Under the pieces are notes generated by a model. That model was not told where the DNA came from, ran no database searches, and was given only the letters and a program-made list of their open reading frames with translations. This document shows, one piece after another, positions 19,419-28,848 of a stretch of 64,000 nt of DNA. The position numbers and the translations under genes were made by a program. Within the stretch, counting starts at the first letter, position 1, and every line of letters starts with the position of its first letter. Source of the DNA: Kosakonia sp. BYX6 (GTDB lineage: Bacteria > Pseudomonadota > Gammaproteobacteria > Enterobacterales > Enterobacteriaceae); assembly GCF_038449125.1 (NCBI RefSeq), contig NZ_CP151800.1, positions 4,560,406-4,624,405 of the forward strand. The letters run 5' to 3'.

Positions 19419-20894
19419 TTAGCCTGCCACTGCGATACGCTTCATATCCGTCATATAACCGCGCAACTTATGACCCACTTTCTCGATTTCGTGGCTGCGA
19501 ATGGCTTCGTTTACATCGCGCAGTTGCGCGTTGTCGACGGCGCCTTCGGCAATCGCTTTACCCAGATCGCCGGTTTGCAGCGTGGTCATGAACTCTTTCA
19601 GCAGCGGTACGCAAGCGTAAGAGAACAGGTAGTTACCGTATTCGGCGGTATCGGAGATAACAACGTTCATCTCGTACAGACGCTTACGCGCGATGGTATT
19701 GGCAATCAGCGGCAGCTCATGCAGAGACTCGTAGTAGGCAGATTCTTCGATAATGCCGGAATCCACCATCGTTTCGAATGCCAGCTCAACGCCCGCTTTC
19801 ACCATTGCGATCATCAGTACGCCTTTATCGAAGTACTCTTGCTCGCTGATTTTGCCTTCAAATTGCGGCGCGGTTTCGAACGCGGTTTTACCGGTCTCTT
19901 CACGCCAGGTCAGCAGTTTCTTATCGTCGTTAGCCCAGTCAGCCATCATGCCGGAAGAGAACTCGCCGGAGATAATATCGTCCATGTGTTTCTGGAACAG
20001 CGGAGCCATAATGCCTTTCAGTTGCTCAGACAACGCGAAAGCACGCAGTTTAGCCGGGTTGGACAGACGGTCCATCATCAGCGTGATACCGCCCTGCTTC
20101 AGCGCTTCGGTCACGGTTTCCCAGCCGAACTGGATCAGTTTTTCCGCGTAAGCTGGATCCGTACCTTCCGCCACCAGCTTGTCGAAGCACAGCAGAGAAC
20201 CGGCTTGCAGCATACCGCAGAGAATGGTCTGCTCACCCATCAGATCTGATTTCACTTCTGCCACGAAGGATGATTCCAGAACACCCGCGCGATGACCGCC
20301 GGTCGCTGCCGCCCAGGCTTTGGCAATCGCCATGCCTTCGCCTTTCGGATCGTTTTCCGGGTGTACCGCAATCAGCGTCGGTACGCCGAAGCCGCGTTTG
20401 TACTCTTCACGCACTTCGGTACCCGGGCATTTCGGTGCCACCATCACAACGGTGATATCTTTGCGGATCTGCTCGCCCACTTCGACGATGTTAAAACCGT
20501 GGGAGTAGCCCAGCGCGGCGCCATCTTTCATCAGCGGCTGCACAGAACGAACCACGTCAGAGTGCTGTTTGTCCGGCGTCAGGTTTACCACCAGATCCGC
20601 CTGGGGGATTAATTCTTCGTAGGTGCCAACTTTAAAACCGTTTTCGGTCGCTTTACGCCAGGAAGCGCGCTTTTCCGCGATCGCTTCTGCACGCAGGGCA
20701 TAGGAGATGTCCAGGCCGGAGTCACGCATGTTCAGACCCTGGTTCAGGCCTTGCGCGCCACAGCCGACAATGACCACTTTTTTACCCTGAAGATAACTTG
20801 CGCCGTCGGCAAATTCTTCACGCGCCATAAAGCGACATTTGCCCAGTTGGGCCAGTTGCTGGCGCAGATTCAGTGTATTGAAGTAGTTAGCCAT
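19419..20894 (-). CDS. ilvC: IlvC, ketol-acid reductoisomerase (NADP+), class II
   Basis: 491 aa, the long class II form typical of enterobacteria. It converts acetolactate and acetohydroxybutyrate to the dihydroxy acids of the valine and isoleucine pathways with Mg2+ and NADPH. The Rossmann motif GCGAQG is at 44-49 and the duplicated helical C-terminal domain is present. It is divergent from its activator gene ilvY, with the shared operators between them. It is induced by its own substrates through IlvY in E. coli, and the conserved arrangement implies the same here. Confidence 0.97.
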   Translation of the reverse strand: MANYFNTLNLRQQLAQLGKCRFMAREEFADGASYLQGKKVVIVGCGAQGLNQGLNMRDSGLDISYALRAEAIAEKRASWRKATENGFKVGTYEELIPQADLVVNLTPDKQHSDVVRSVQPLMKDGAALGYSHGFNIVEVGEQIRKDITVVMVAPKCPGTEVREEYKRGFGVPTLIAVHPENDPKGEGMAIAKAWAAATGGHRAGVLESSFVAEVKSDLMGEQTILCGMLQAGSLLCFDKLVAEGTDPAYAEKLIQFGWETVTEALKQGGITLMMDRLSNPAKLRAFALSEQLKGIMAPLFQKHMDDIISGEFSSGMMADWANDDKKLLTWREETGKTAFETAPQFEGKISEQEYFDKGVLMIAMVKAGVELAFETMVDSGIIEESAYYESLHELPLIANTIARKRLYEMNVVISDTAEYGNYLFSYACVPLLKEFMTTLQTGDLGKAIAEGAVDNAQLRDVNEAIRSHEIEKVGHKLRGYMTDMKRIAVAG

Positions 20895-21010
20895 GGTGAG
20901 ACCTCGTGATGTTGTATTGTTGTGCTTTATTGTTCAGTTCGCGAAAGCGCGAGATTGAACCCACTATATGACAGGAAATGCGTTGCTTAAATTGATATAT
21001 TCACAATGTG

Positions 21011-21031
21011 ACATTGCAATTATTGCAATGT
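21011..21031. promoter_or_regulatory. IlvY operator between ilvC and ilvY
   Basis: A perfect 21-bp palindrome: ACATTGCAAT, a central T, then ATTGCAATGT. It contains two ATTGCAAT half-sites 1 bp apart and lies 20 bp upstream of the ilvY ATG. Its place and symmetry fit the LysR-type IlvY operator that autoregulates ilvY and activates ilvC; a degenerate second site (CACAATGTGA) lies just to its left. Confidence 0.6.
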
Positions 21032-21051
21032 AAATTTGTGGAGCTTGTCTC

Positions 21052-21942
21052 ATGGATTTACGCGATTTAAAAACCTTCCTCCACCTGGCGGAAAGCCGTC
21101 ATTTTGGGCGCAGCGCACGCGCCATGCATGTCAGTCCTTCCACACTTTCGCGCCAAATCCAACGGCTGGAAGAAGACCTCGGCCAGCCATTATTTATCCG
21201 CGATAACCGCACCGTGACCCTGACCGAAGCAGGGGAAGAGCTGCGCGTTTTCGCGCAACAAACGCTGTTGCAGTACCAACAACTTCGCCACACCATCGAC
21301 CAGCAAGGCCCGTCGCTCTCCGGCGAACTGCACCTGTTTTGTTCAGTGACCGCGGCTTATAGCCATTTACCGCCGATACTCGATCGCTTTCGTGCCGAAC
21401 ATCCCTCGGTAGAAATTAAACTCACCACCGGCGATGCCGCCGACGCGGTGGAAAAAGTGGTGACGGGAGAAGCGGACCTAGCGATTGCCGGTAAGCCGGA
21501 AATGCTCCCCGGCGCGGTGGCGTTTTCGATGCTGGAAAACCTCGCGGTTGTGCTGATTGCTCCGGCATTGCCCTGCCCGGTGCGTAATCAGGTTTCACAA
21601 CCCGAGCCAGACTGGTCAACCGTGCCGTTTATCATGGCGGATCAAGGCCCGGTTCGCCGCCGTATTGAGTTATGGTTTCGCCGACATAAAATCAGCAACC
21701 CGTCGATTTACGCCACGGTTGGCGGGCATGAAGCGATGGTGTCGATGGTAGCGCTGGGCTGTGGCGTGGCGCTGATCCCGGAAATCGTGCTGGAAAACAG
21801 CCCGGAGCCGGTGCGCAACCGCGTAATGATCCTTGAACGTAGCGATGAGAAAACGCCGTTCGAACTTGGCGTGTGCGCACAAAAAAAGCGGCTGCATGAG
21901 CCGCTTATCAGTGCGTTCTGGCAAATCCTGCCGGGTCATTAA
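21052..21942 (+). CDS. ilvY: IlvY, LysR-type activator of ilvC
   Basis: 296 aa. The N-terminal LysR winged HTH reads MDLRDLKTFLHLAESRHFGR, then SARAMHVSPSTLSRQIQRLE; the rest is the periplasmic-binding-like effector domain that senses acetolactate/acetohydroxybutyrate. It is transcribed away from ilvC. A GGAG Shine-Dalgarno lies upstream of the ATG. Its stop codon overlaps the ilvA stop on the opposite strand: TTAA at 21939-21942 serves as both stops. Confidence 0.96.
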   Translation: MDLRDLKTFLHLAESRHFGRSARAMHVSPSTLSRQIQRLEEDLGQPLFIRDNRTVTLTEAGEELRVFAQQTLLQYQQLRHTIDQQGPSLSGELHLFCSVTAAYSHLPPILDRFRAEHPSVEIKLTTGDAADAVEKVVTGEADLAIAGKPEMLPGAVAFSMLENLAVVLIAPALPCPVRNQVSQPEPDWSTVPFIMADQGPVRRRIELWFRRHKISNPSIYATVGGHEAMVSMVALGCGVALIPEIVLENSPEPVRNRVMILERSDEKTPFELGVCAQKKRLHEPLISAFWQILPGH

Positions 21943-23483
21943 CCGGCAAGGAAAAAGCGGAACGCCGGGTTGTGAGTTTCGTTGTGGCAATAATAGCCCA
22001 ACTCGCTGAGCCGGGTTTCGAAATCCGGCTCATGCTCGCCCAACTCAAACGCCGCCAGCACGCGCCCATAGTCAGTGCCGTGGCTGCGATAGTGGAACAG
22101 CGAGATATTCCAGTGCGTGCCAAGCGTATGCAGAAACTTCAGCAGCGCGCCCGGTGATTCCGGAAACTCGAAACTGTACAAACGCTCCTGCAACGGTTTC
22201 GACGGCCGCCCGCCAACCATATAGCGTACGTGCAGTTTCGCCATCTCATCATCGGAGAGATCCACCACGCTATAGCCGCCTTCACGCAGCAGTTCGAGGA
22301 TTTCCCGACGCTCTTCCAGCCCGCGACTTAAACGCACGCCCACAAAGATACAAGCGTCTTTGGCATCGGCCAGCCGGTAGTTGAACTCGGTTACCGAACG
22401 CCCGCCAAGCAGTTGGCAGAATTTCAGAAAGCTGCCTTTTTCTTCCGGAATGGTCACCGCCAGCAGGGCTTCGCGCTGTTCACCCAGCTCGCAACGCTCC
22501 GAGACATACCGCAAGCCATGGAAATTAACATTGGCGCCCGAAAGCACATGCGCAAGCCGCTCGCCGTGAATATTATTCTCGGCGATGTATTTTTTCATCC
22601 CCGCCAGCGCCAGCGCACCGGACGGTTCCGCTACCGCGCGGACATCTTCAAACAAGTCTTTCATCGCCGCGCAAATCGCATCGCTATCAACGGTGATAAT
22701 GTCGTCGAGATAGGCCTGGCAGAGGCGGAAGGTTTCATCGCCAATGCGTTTGACCGCCACGCCTTCAGCAAACAGCCCCACGCGCGTCAGATCCACCGGA
22801 TGCCCGGCCTCAAGCGCCGCTTTCAGGCAGGCGGAATCTTCCGCTTCGACGGCAATGACTTTGATTTGCGGCATCAACTGCTTGATCAACACCGCGACGC
22901 CCGCCGCCAGGCCACCACCGCCCACCGGAACGAAAACGCGATCGAGATGCGCATCCTGTTGCAGCAGCTCCAGCGCCAACGTGCCCTGCCCGGCAATGAC
23001 CATTGGGTGGTCGAATGGCGGAACAAAGGTGAAACCTTGTTGTTCAGAGAGCTCAATGGCTTTCGCTTTTGCTTCGTCGAAGTTCGCGCCGTGCAGCAAC
23101 ACTTCGCCGCCGAAGCTGCGCACAGCATCGACTTTGATATCCGCCGTGGCGACCGGCATTACGATCAGCGATTTGATGCCGAGGCGCGTTGACGACATCG
23201 CAACGCCCTGTGCGTGGTTACCCGCTGACGCGGTGATCACGCCGTGCGCTTTTTGTTCGGCGGTCAACCCGGCGATCATCGCGTACGCGCCGCGCAGTTT
23301 GAAACTGTGAACTGGCTGCCTGTCTTCGCGTTTCACCAGAATGACGTTATCGAGGCGCGAAGAGAGTTTGTCCATCTTTTGCAGCGGCGTCACTTGCGCC
23401 GCTTCATAGACCGGTGCGCGCAGCACCGCCCTCAGATATTCCGCCCCTTCGGGGGCGGCGGAGAGGGGTTGGGATTCGGCCAT
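21939..23483 (-). CDS. ilvA: IlvA, biosynthetic threonine ammonia-lyase
   Basis: 514 aa, the E. coli length. It deaminates threonine to 2-oxobutanoate, the first committed and isoleucine-inhibited step of isoleucine synthesis. The PLP lysine is K62 in HSFKLRGAYAM; the phosphate-binding glycine loop is PVGGGGLAAG; the C-terminal ~180 residues form two ACT-like regulatory domains (VTIPEEKGSFLKFCQLLG, then YSFEFPESPGALLKFL). It is the last gene of ilvLXGMEDA, starting 2 bases after the ilvD stop. Confidence 0.97.
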   Translation of the reverse strand: MAESQPLSAAPEGAEYLRAVLRAPVYEAAQVTPLQKMDKLSSRLDNVILVKREDRQPVHSFKLRGAYAMIAGLTAEQKAHGVITASAGNHAQGVAMSSTRLGIKSLIVMPVATADIKVDAVRSFGGEVLLHGANFDEAKAKAIELSEQQGFTFVPPFDHPMVIAGQGTLALELLQQDAHLDRVFVPVGGGGLAAGVAVLIKQLMPQIKVIAVEAEDSACLKAALEAGHPVDLTRVGLFAEGVAVKRIGDETFRLCQAYLDDIITVDSDAICAAMKDLFEDVRAVAEPSGALALAGMKKYIAENNIHGERLAHVLSGANVNFHGLRYVSERCELGEQREALLAVTIPEEKGSFLKFCQLLGGRSVTEFNYRLADAKDACIFVGVRLSRGLEERREILELLREGGYSVVDLSDDEMAKLHVRYMVGGRPSKPLQERLYSFEFPESPGALLKFLHTLGTHWNISLFHYRSHGTDYGRVLAAFELGEHEPDFETRLSELGYYCHNETHNPAFRFFLAG

Positions 23484-23485
23484 GA

Positions 23486-25336
23486 TTAACCCCCGAGTTT
23501 GGATTTATCGCGTACCGCGCCTTTATCCGCACTGGTCGCGAGGCTGGCGTAAGCGCGCAGCGCGAAGGAGACCTGACGTTCACGATCAACCGGCGTCCAG
23601 GCCTTGTCGCCTCGGGCTTCCTGTGCTTCGCGACGCGCGGCCAGATCCCGATCGCTCAGTTGCAACTGAATGCCACGGTTCGGGATATCAATCGCGATGA
23701 TATCGCCATCTTCAATCAGGCCGATATTGCCGCCGCTGGCCGCTTCCGGAGAAACGTGACCGATGGAAAGACCTGAAGTCCCGCCCGAGAAACGGCCATC
23801 GGTGATCAGCGCACAGGCTTTGCCCAGCCCCATTGATTTCAGGAAGCTGGTCGGATAGAGCATCTCTTGCATGCCCGGCCCGCCTTTCGGCCCTTCATAA
23901 CGAATGACAACCACATCGCCGGCCACCACTTTGCCGCCAAGAATCGCCTCAACAGCCGCGTCCTGACTTTCATAGACTTTTGCCGGGCCGGTAAATTTCA
24001 GGTTGCTGTCATCAACGCCGGCAGTTTTAACAATGCAGCCGTTTTCCGCGAAATTGCCATACAGCACGGCCAAACCACCATCCCGGCTGTAGGCATGCTC
24101 CAGAGAACGGATACAGCCTTCGGCGCGATCGTCATCCAGCGTGTCCCAACGGCAATCCTGCGAAAACGCCTGAGTGGTGCGAATACCCGCCGGCCCCGCG
24201 CGGAACATGGTTTTCACCGCGTCGTCTTTGGTCAGCATCACATCGTATTGATCAAGGGTTTGCGGCAGGGTCAGACCGAGCACGTTTTTCACGTCGCGGT
24301 TCATCAAGCCTGCGCGATCCAATTCGCCCAGAATACCCAGCACGCCACCTGCGCGGTGCACATCTTCCATATGATATTTCTGCGTACTCGGCGCGACTTT
24401 GCACAACTGCGGCACTTTGCGGGAAAGCTTGTCGATATCACTCATGGTGAAATCAATTTCCGCTTCCTGCGCGGCGGCCAACAGGTGCAGAACGGTATTG
24501 GTGGAACCGCCCATGGCGATATCCAGCGTCATGGCGTTTTCAAATGCCGCTTTGTTGGCAATGGAACGCGGCAGCGCGCTGGCATCATCCTGCTCGTAGT
24601 AACGCTTGGTCAGCGCAACAATGCGTTTGCCGGCATTGATAAACAGATCTTTGCGGTCGGTGTGAGTTGCCAACAGCGAACCGTTACCCGGCTGTGACAG
24701 GCCCAGCGCTTCGGTCAGACAGTTCATCGAGTTGGCGGTAAACATGCCGGAACAGGAGCCGCATGTCGGGCAAGCGGAACGCTCAACCTGCTCGCTCTGC
24801 TCATCAGACACTTTCGGGTCCGCACCCTGGATCATTGCATCGACCAGATCGAGTTTGATTATCTGGTTAGAAAGTTTGGTTTTCCCGGCTTCCATCGGGC
24901 CGCCGGAGACGAAAATCACTGGAATGTTTAGACGCAGGGAGGCCATCAACATCCCCGGGGTGATTTTGTCGCAGTTGGAAATACACACCATCGCATCAGC
25001 GCAGTGGGCATTCACCATATATTCAACGGAGTCGGCGATCAGCTCGCGGGAGGGCAATGAGTAAAGCATGCCGCCGTGACCCATGGCGATGCCGTCATCA
25101 ACGGCGATGGTGTTGAACTCTTTCGCCACGCCGCCTGCGGCTTCGATTTGCTCCGCAACCAGCTTACCAAGATCGCGCAGGTGAACGTGGCCTGGCACGA
25201 ACTGGGTAAACGAGTTCACGACGGCAATAATCGGTTTGCCGAAATCGGCGTCGGTCATCCCGGTTGCGCGCCACAGCGCGCGGGCACCCGCCATATTGCG
25301 CCCATGAGTGGTGGTAGCGGAACGGTACTTAGGCAT
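23486..25336 (-). CDS. ilvD: IlvD, dihydroxy-acid dehydratase
   Basis: 616 aa, as in E. coli. It dehydrates dihydroxy acids to the 2-oxo acids of valine and isoleucine using an oxygen-sensitive iron-sulfur cluster. Cluster and Mg ligands are visible: C122 in SNCDKITPG with the carbamylated-lysine position K124, and C195 in [10 protein letters not shown]. The start [20 protein letters not shown] is at 25334-25336; the open frame continues 42 codons upstream into the ilvE-ilvD spacer and is not family-like. Confidence 0.97.
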   Translation of the reverse strand: MPKYRSATTTHGRNMAGARALWRATGMTDADFGKPIIAVVNSFTQFVPGHVHLRDLGKLVAEQIEAAGGVAKEFNTIAVDDGIAMGHGGMLYSLPSRELIADSVEYMVNAHCADAMVCISNCDKITPGMLMASLRLNIPVIFVSGGPMEAGKTKLSNQIIKLDLVDAMIQGADPKVSDEQSEQVERSACPTCGSCSGMFTANSMNCLTEALGLSQPGNGSLLATHTDRKDLFINAGKRIVALTKRYYEQDDASALPRSIANKAAFENAMTLDIAMGGSTNTVLHLLAAAQEAEIDFTMSDIDKLSRKVPQLCKVAPSTQKYHMEDVHRAGGVLGILGELDRAGLMNRDVKNVLGLTLPQTLDQYDVMLTKDDAVKTMFRAGPAGIRTTQAFSQDCRWDTLDDDRAEGCIRSLEHAYSRDGGLAVLYGNFAENGCIVKTAGVDDSNLKFTGPAKVYESQDAAVEAILGGKVVAGDVVVIRYEGPKGGPGMQEMLYPTSFLKSMGLGKACALITDGRFSGGTSGLSIGHVSPEAASGGNIGLIEDGDIIAIDIPNRGIQLQLSDRDLAARREAQEARGDKAWTPVDRERQVSFALRAYASLATSADKGAVRDKSKLGG

Positions 25337-25431
25337 GCTCTTTTTACTCCCGTCTGTCTTTCTTTGCCCTTTATCCTTCGCGCTGCAACGTTGTTGGCTG
25401 CAACGCAAAAGGTTTGGGAAGATAATTTTTG

Positions 25432-26361
25432 TTATTGGTTTACTTGATCCAACCAGCCCCATTTATCTTCCGTTTCACCGGTGAAGAGGCCAAAGAATGC
25501 TTGCTGAATACGTTTGGTGACCGGGCCACAACGGCCTTCGCCCACCTGGATACCATCAACGCTGCGTACCGGGGTGATTTCCGCTGCGGTACCGGACATA
25601 AACACTTCATCCGCCAGATACAGTGATTCACGGGACAACACCTGCTCGCGAACTTCGATATTCAGCTCTTTTGCCAGCTTGATGATCGCGTCACGGGTAA
25701 TGCCCGGCAGTGCGGAAGAGGTGAACGGCGGGGTGAACAGAATGCCGTCTTTCACTTCGAACAGGTTTTCACCCGCGCCTTCTGAAATATAGCCGTTCAC
25801 GTCCAGTGCGATACCTTCCTGGTAGCCGTGGCGGCGCGCTTCGCTCCCCACCAGCAGTGAGGAAAGGTAGTTACCGCCCGCTTTTGCAGCCGTCGGAATG
25901 GTGTTTGCCGCAACTCGGTTCCAGGAAGAAACCATCGCATCGATCCCCTGCTCCAGCGCTTCTGCGCCCAAGTACGCGCCCCACGGGAACGCAGCGATGA
26001 TCACGTCGGTGGTGTAGCCTTCTGGCGGGTTCACGCCCATGCCAACGTCGCCAACAAAGACCAGCGGACGAATGTAAGCGCTGGTCAGGTTGTTTTTGCG
26101 GATCACCGAACGGCAGGCTTCCATCAGTTCATCAATACTCTGAGAAACCGGGAAACGGTAGATTTTTGCGGAGTCGCGCAGGCGTTGCATATGTTCGCGA
26201 TGGCGGAAAACGACCGGACCTTTGTACGAATCGTAGCAGCGAATACCTTCAAACACAGACGTACCGTAGTGCAATGCATGAGACATCACGTGAACTTTTG
26301 CATCTTCCCAACGTACCATTTCGCCATTAGACCAAATGTAGTCTGCTTTTTTCGTCGTCAT
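25432..26361 (-). CDS. ilvE: IlvE, branched-chain amino acid aminotransferase
   Basis: 309 aa, the E. coli length. This fold-type IV PLP enzyme transfers the amino group from glutamate to the 2-oxo acids of Ile, Val and Leu. The PLP lysine is K160 in [12 protein letters not shown]; other signatures are [11 protein letters not shown] and [10 protein letters not shown]. It starts 17 bases after the ilvM stop. The 95-base gap to ilvD is the longest in the operon's coding part. Confidence 0.97.
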   Translation of the reverse strand: MTTKKADYIWSNGEMVRWEDAKVHVMSHALHYGTSVFEGIRCYDSYKGPVVFRHREHMQRLRDSAKIYRFPVSQSIDELMEACRSVIRKNNLTSAYIRPLVFVGDVGMGVNPPEGYTTDVIIAAFPWGAYLGAEALEQGIDAMVSSWNRVAANTIPTAAKAGGNYLSSLLVGSEARRHGYQEGIALDVNGYISEGAGENLFEVKDGILFTPPFTSSALPGITRDAIIKLAKELNIEVREQVLSRESLYLADEVFMSGTAAEITPVRSVDGIQVGEGRCGPVTKRIQQAFFGLFTGETEDKWGWLDQVNQ

Positions 26362-26378
26362 TGTTCTTCCTTTTGCGT

Positions 26379-26648
26379 TTACACGCGGATTTGTTGTGAT
26401 TGTGATGATGTGGCGCGCTGCCGGATATCAACCCGGGCAACGTCGACAAGTTTGCTCAACTGGCTAAACAGTAATTCGACTGGCCGCAGGCTGGCAACGG
26501 TCAATTCGATATTTATGTTCTGTGCATTGCTGGCAGTTTCCATATTCATGGCGCACACCTGAAAGCCTCGGTGGCGCACCACGCGCAGTACGCGTTCTAA
26601 CGTTTCCGGGTTGAAGCGAGCTTCAACAGCGACCTGATGTTGCATCAT
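26379..26648 (-). CDS. ilvM: IlvM, acetolactate synthase II small subunit
   Basis: 89 aa, two residues longer than E. coli IlvM. It is a single ACT-domain regulatory subunit that stabilises and activates IlvG and gives a valine-insensitive enzyme. The sequence [20 protein letters not shown], then [15 protein letters not shown], is typical. Its start overlaps the ilvG stop by 4 bases, so equal translation of the two subunits is expected. Confidence 0.95.
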   Translation of the reverse strand: MMQHQVAVEARFNPETLERVLRVVRHRGFQVCAMNMETASNAQNINIELTVASLRPVELLFSQLSKLVDVARVDIRQRATSSQSQQIRV

Positions 26649-28291
26649 GATAATTTCTCCAGCATTTGTGAGTTACTGGCACCTGGCGGCACCAGTGGCC
26701 AGACATTCTCAAGTTCGTCGATTGAGACATGAAGCAGGTATGGCCCTGGGCTCGAAAGCAGAGTATCGAGAGCCGCTTCAACCTGGTCTTTATGGGTAAT
26801 GTGTTGGCCCGGGATGCCAAAGGCGCTGGCCAGCGTGAGGAAATCGGGGTTATCGGTCAGGGTGGTTTCACTATAACGCTCGTTGAAGAATAACTGCTGC
26901 CACTGGCGAACCATTCCTAAGCGCTGGTTATCGAGTAAAACGATCTTCAGCGGTAATTGCTTGCGTTTTACGGTGCCCAACTCCTGAACATTCATCATGA
27001 AGGAGCCGTCACCGGAGATACAGATTACCGTATCATCCGGGCGGGCAACTTGCGCCCCCACCGCAGCAGGCAAACCGAAGCCCATTGTTCCTAATCCGCT
27101 GGAAGTGATGAAGTTTTCCGGGCGATTAAAACTGAGATGCTGGGCCGCCCACATTTGATGTTGGCCCACATCGGTAGTCACCACGCTGTTTTCCGGTTTG
27201 CGATCGGAAAGCTGTTTTAACAACAGCGGCGCATAAATTGCTTCGCCGGGATGATCATAACGCCAGGCGTGCTCGCGGCGCAGATCCGCGCTGTACTGGC
27301 GCCATTCATCAATTGCCAGTGTTTGTTGCAACGCTGGCAGCAGCGCGATTAAATCGCCCTGCAATGCAACATGCGCCTGACGCAACTTGCTCATTTCTGC
27401 CGGGTCGATATCCATATGGATAACTTGCGCATGCGGGGCGAAGGTATTGAGTTTGCCGGTCACGCGATCGTCAAAACGCGCGCCTACAGCGATCAGCAAA
27501 TCACACTCTTGCACGGCAAAGTTTGCCGCTTTCGTACCGTGCATCCCCAGCATACCCAGGTAGTAAGCGTAATCGGGATCCACCGCACCCAGCCCTTTCA
27601 GCGTGCAAGCCACCGGCATTTTTGTCACGGACAGGAATTCGCGCAATGCCGGAACAGCCTGAGCCATACCGACCCCGCCGCCAACATACAGCATCGGTTT
27701 TTTAGCCTGAGCGAGCATCTGCGAAGCTTGATTCACCTGCGCCTGCGGGAAAAAGCTGTCGTCCTCAACGGTCGTGAAATGCGGTTCGAGATTGCCGACA
27801 GCCAGTTGGATATCTTTAGGGATATCAATCAGAACCGGGCCGGGGCGGCCAGAGTTTGCGACGTGGAAAGCTTCAGCCATGATGCGCGGCAACTCTTCCA
27901 GCGATCCAACGAGAAAACTGTGTTTGGTACACGCCAGGGATAAGCCCAATACATCCACTTCCTGAAAGGCGTCCGTACCGATAAACGGGGCGGCAACCTG
28001 GCCGGTGATCGCCACAACCGGGACGGAATCTAACAGCGCGTCCGCCAGACCGGTGATTAAGTTGGTAGCGCCAGGGCCTGAAGTGGCAATACACACGCCT
28101 GTTTTGCCGGTGGCGCGGGCATAACCGATGGCGGCCATCGCCGCGCCCTGCTCGTGTCGGCACAATAGGTGTTCCACGCCGCCGTCATACAATGCATCGT
28201 AGACCGGCATAATTGCGCCACCAGGATATCCGAAAACGATATCGATATTCTGTGCTCGCAACGCATGTACCACCCATTGTGCTCCATTCAT
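26645..28291 (-). CDS. ilvG: IlvG, acetolactate synthase II large (catalytic) subunit, intact
   Basis: 548 aa, a full-length ThDP-dependent acetohydroxyacid synthase. E47 in CRHEQGAAM is the catalytic glutamate and [12 protein letters not shown] the ThDP/Mg motif. It condenses pyruvate with pyruvate or 2-oxobutanoate. The frame is unbroken, unlike E. coli K-12 where a frameshift inactivates ilvG, so this strain should make isozyme II and tolerate valine. It begins 2 bases after the tiny ilvX gene. Confidence 0.97.
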   Translation of the reverse strand: MNGAQWVVHALRAQNIDIVFGYPGGAIMPVYDALYDGGVEHLLCRHEQGAAMAAIGYARATGKTGVCIATSGPGATNLITGLADALLDSVPVVAITGQVAAPFIGTDAFQEVDVLGLSLACTKHSFLVGSLEELPRIMAEAFHVANSGRPGPVLIDIPKDIQLAVGNLEPHFTTVEDDSFFPQAQVNQASQMLAQAKKPMLYVGGGVGMAQAVPALREFLSVTKMPVACTLKGLGAVDPDYAYYLGMLGMHGTKAANFAVQECDLLIAVGARFDDRVTGKLNTFAPHAQVIHMDIDPAEMSKLRQAHVALQGDLIALLPALQQTLAIDEWRQYSADLRREHAWRYDHPGEAIYAPLLLKQLSDRKPENSVVTTDVGQHQMWAAQHLSFNRPENFITSSGLGTMGFGLPAAVGAQVARPDDTVICISGDGSFMMNVQELGTVKRKQLPLKIVLLDNQRLGMVRQWQQLFFNERYSETTLTDNPDFLTLASAFGIPGQHITHKDQVEAALDTLLSSPGPYLLHVSIDELENVWPLVPPGASNSQMLEKLS

Positions 28292-28293
28292 AG

Positions 28294-28344
28294 CTACTTC
28301 CCCGTCGTATATCGGGAGAAACAGAATTTTGTGCTATTACTCAT
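28294..28344 (-). CDS. ilvX: IlvX, 16-residue peptide of the ilv leader region
   Basis: Minus-strand ATG at 28342-28344 to TAG at 28294-28296 encodes [16 protein letters not shown]. It matches E. coli IlvX (recalled as [16 protein letters not shown]) in position, length and most residues. A strong GAGGAG Shine-Dalgarno lies 6 bases before the ATG, and the stop is 2 bases before ilvG, so translation of ilvX probably feeds ribosomes into ilvG. The function of the peptide is not known. Confidence 0.8.
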   Translation of the reverse strand: MSNSTKFCFSRYTTGK

Positions 28345-28375
28345 TCTCTGCTCCTCATTTATGTTTTTGAGTTAT

Positions 28376-28407
28376 AAAAAAACCCCCGGACCTTTCGGTG
28401 CGGGGGT
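28376..28407 (-). terminator. ilvGMEDA attenuator
   Basis: Minus-strand hairpin CCCCCGCACC, GAAA loop, GGTCCGGGGG (28383-28407), followed by seven T (28376-28382). It lies about 25 bases beyond the ilvL stop and is the classic leader attenuator controlled by ribosome stalling at Ile, Val and Leu codons. Confidence 0.92.
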
Positions 28408-28430
28408 CTTAGTTCGTTAAGGCTTGTTTT

Positions 28431-28529
28431 TTAAGCCTTTCCTCGTCCAAGTGCAGCCCCGCACGGTGGGATAATAATCACCACCACGCTAATCACGACT
28501 AGGCTAATCACTTGCAGAAGGGCTTTCAT
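28431..28529 (-). CDS. ilvL: IlvL, ilv operon leader peptide
   Basis: 32 aa from ATG at 28527-28529 to TAA at 28431-28433. The peptide starts MKALLQVISLVVISVVVIII and ends PPCGAALGRGKA; E. coli IlvL differs by only two residues near the start as recalled. Of 32 codons, 5 are Ile and 6 Val, with 4 Leu, so shortage of any charged branched-chain tRNA stalls the ribosome and prevents the attenuator at 28383-28407 from forming. It is too short for ordinary gene finders. Confidence 0.95.
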   Translation of the reverse strand: MKALLQVISLVVISVVVIIIPPCGAALGRGKA

Positions 28530-28571
28530 ATGTGTTCGTTCTGGCTTCATGTTCGAAGGAATGCCTAAAGA

Positions 28572-28599
28572 GGTAACACAGATTTGCGACAAGACACAA
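28572..28599 (-). promoter_or_regulatory. Candidate ilvGp2-type promoter of the ilv operon
   Basis: Minus-strand TTGTGT (28594-28599) and GTTACC (28572-28577) with a 16-base spacer. The bases after it (CTCTTTAGGCATTCCTTCGA) resemble the E. coli ilvGp2 start region as recalled. The -10 is weak, as in E. coli. Confidence 0.5.
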
Positions 28600-28848
28600 G
28601 AAAAAATTATGGCAAGTTTTGTGGCGAAGTTAGCAATTCAATAAAAAACCGTTGTTTTATATGACAAAAATGAAAGGTGAAAATATTTCACCCATTCGGA
28701 GCTACCGACATAGCTGCGATCGTGGTTCCAATTGCATGAAAATTGCGTCCTTTTGCCTTCAAATGCTGGGAAATAGTACGTAAATCCGTTATTTCAGCGG
28801 TGATAAAGGTGTGATGAAAACAGATAATGCGTAGGACAAGGAGGGGTT
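28600..28848. other. Intergenic control region between ilvL and comM
   Basis: Divergent promoter region of ilvLXGMEDA and comM. It is AT-rich with A/T tracts at 28600-28680 that could bend DNA or bind IHF upstream of the ilv promoter (inference). A strong AAGGAGG Shine-Dalgarno precedes the comM ATG. No gene or stable hairpin is seen in it. Confidence 0.5.
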
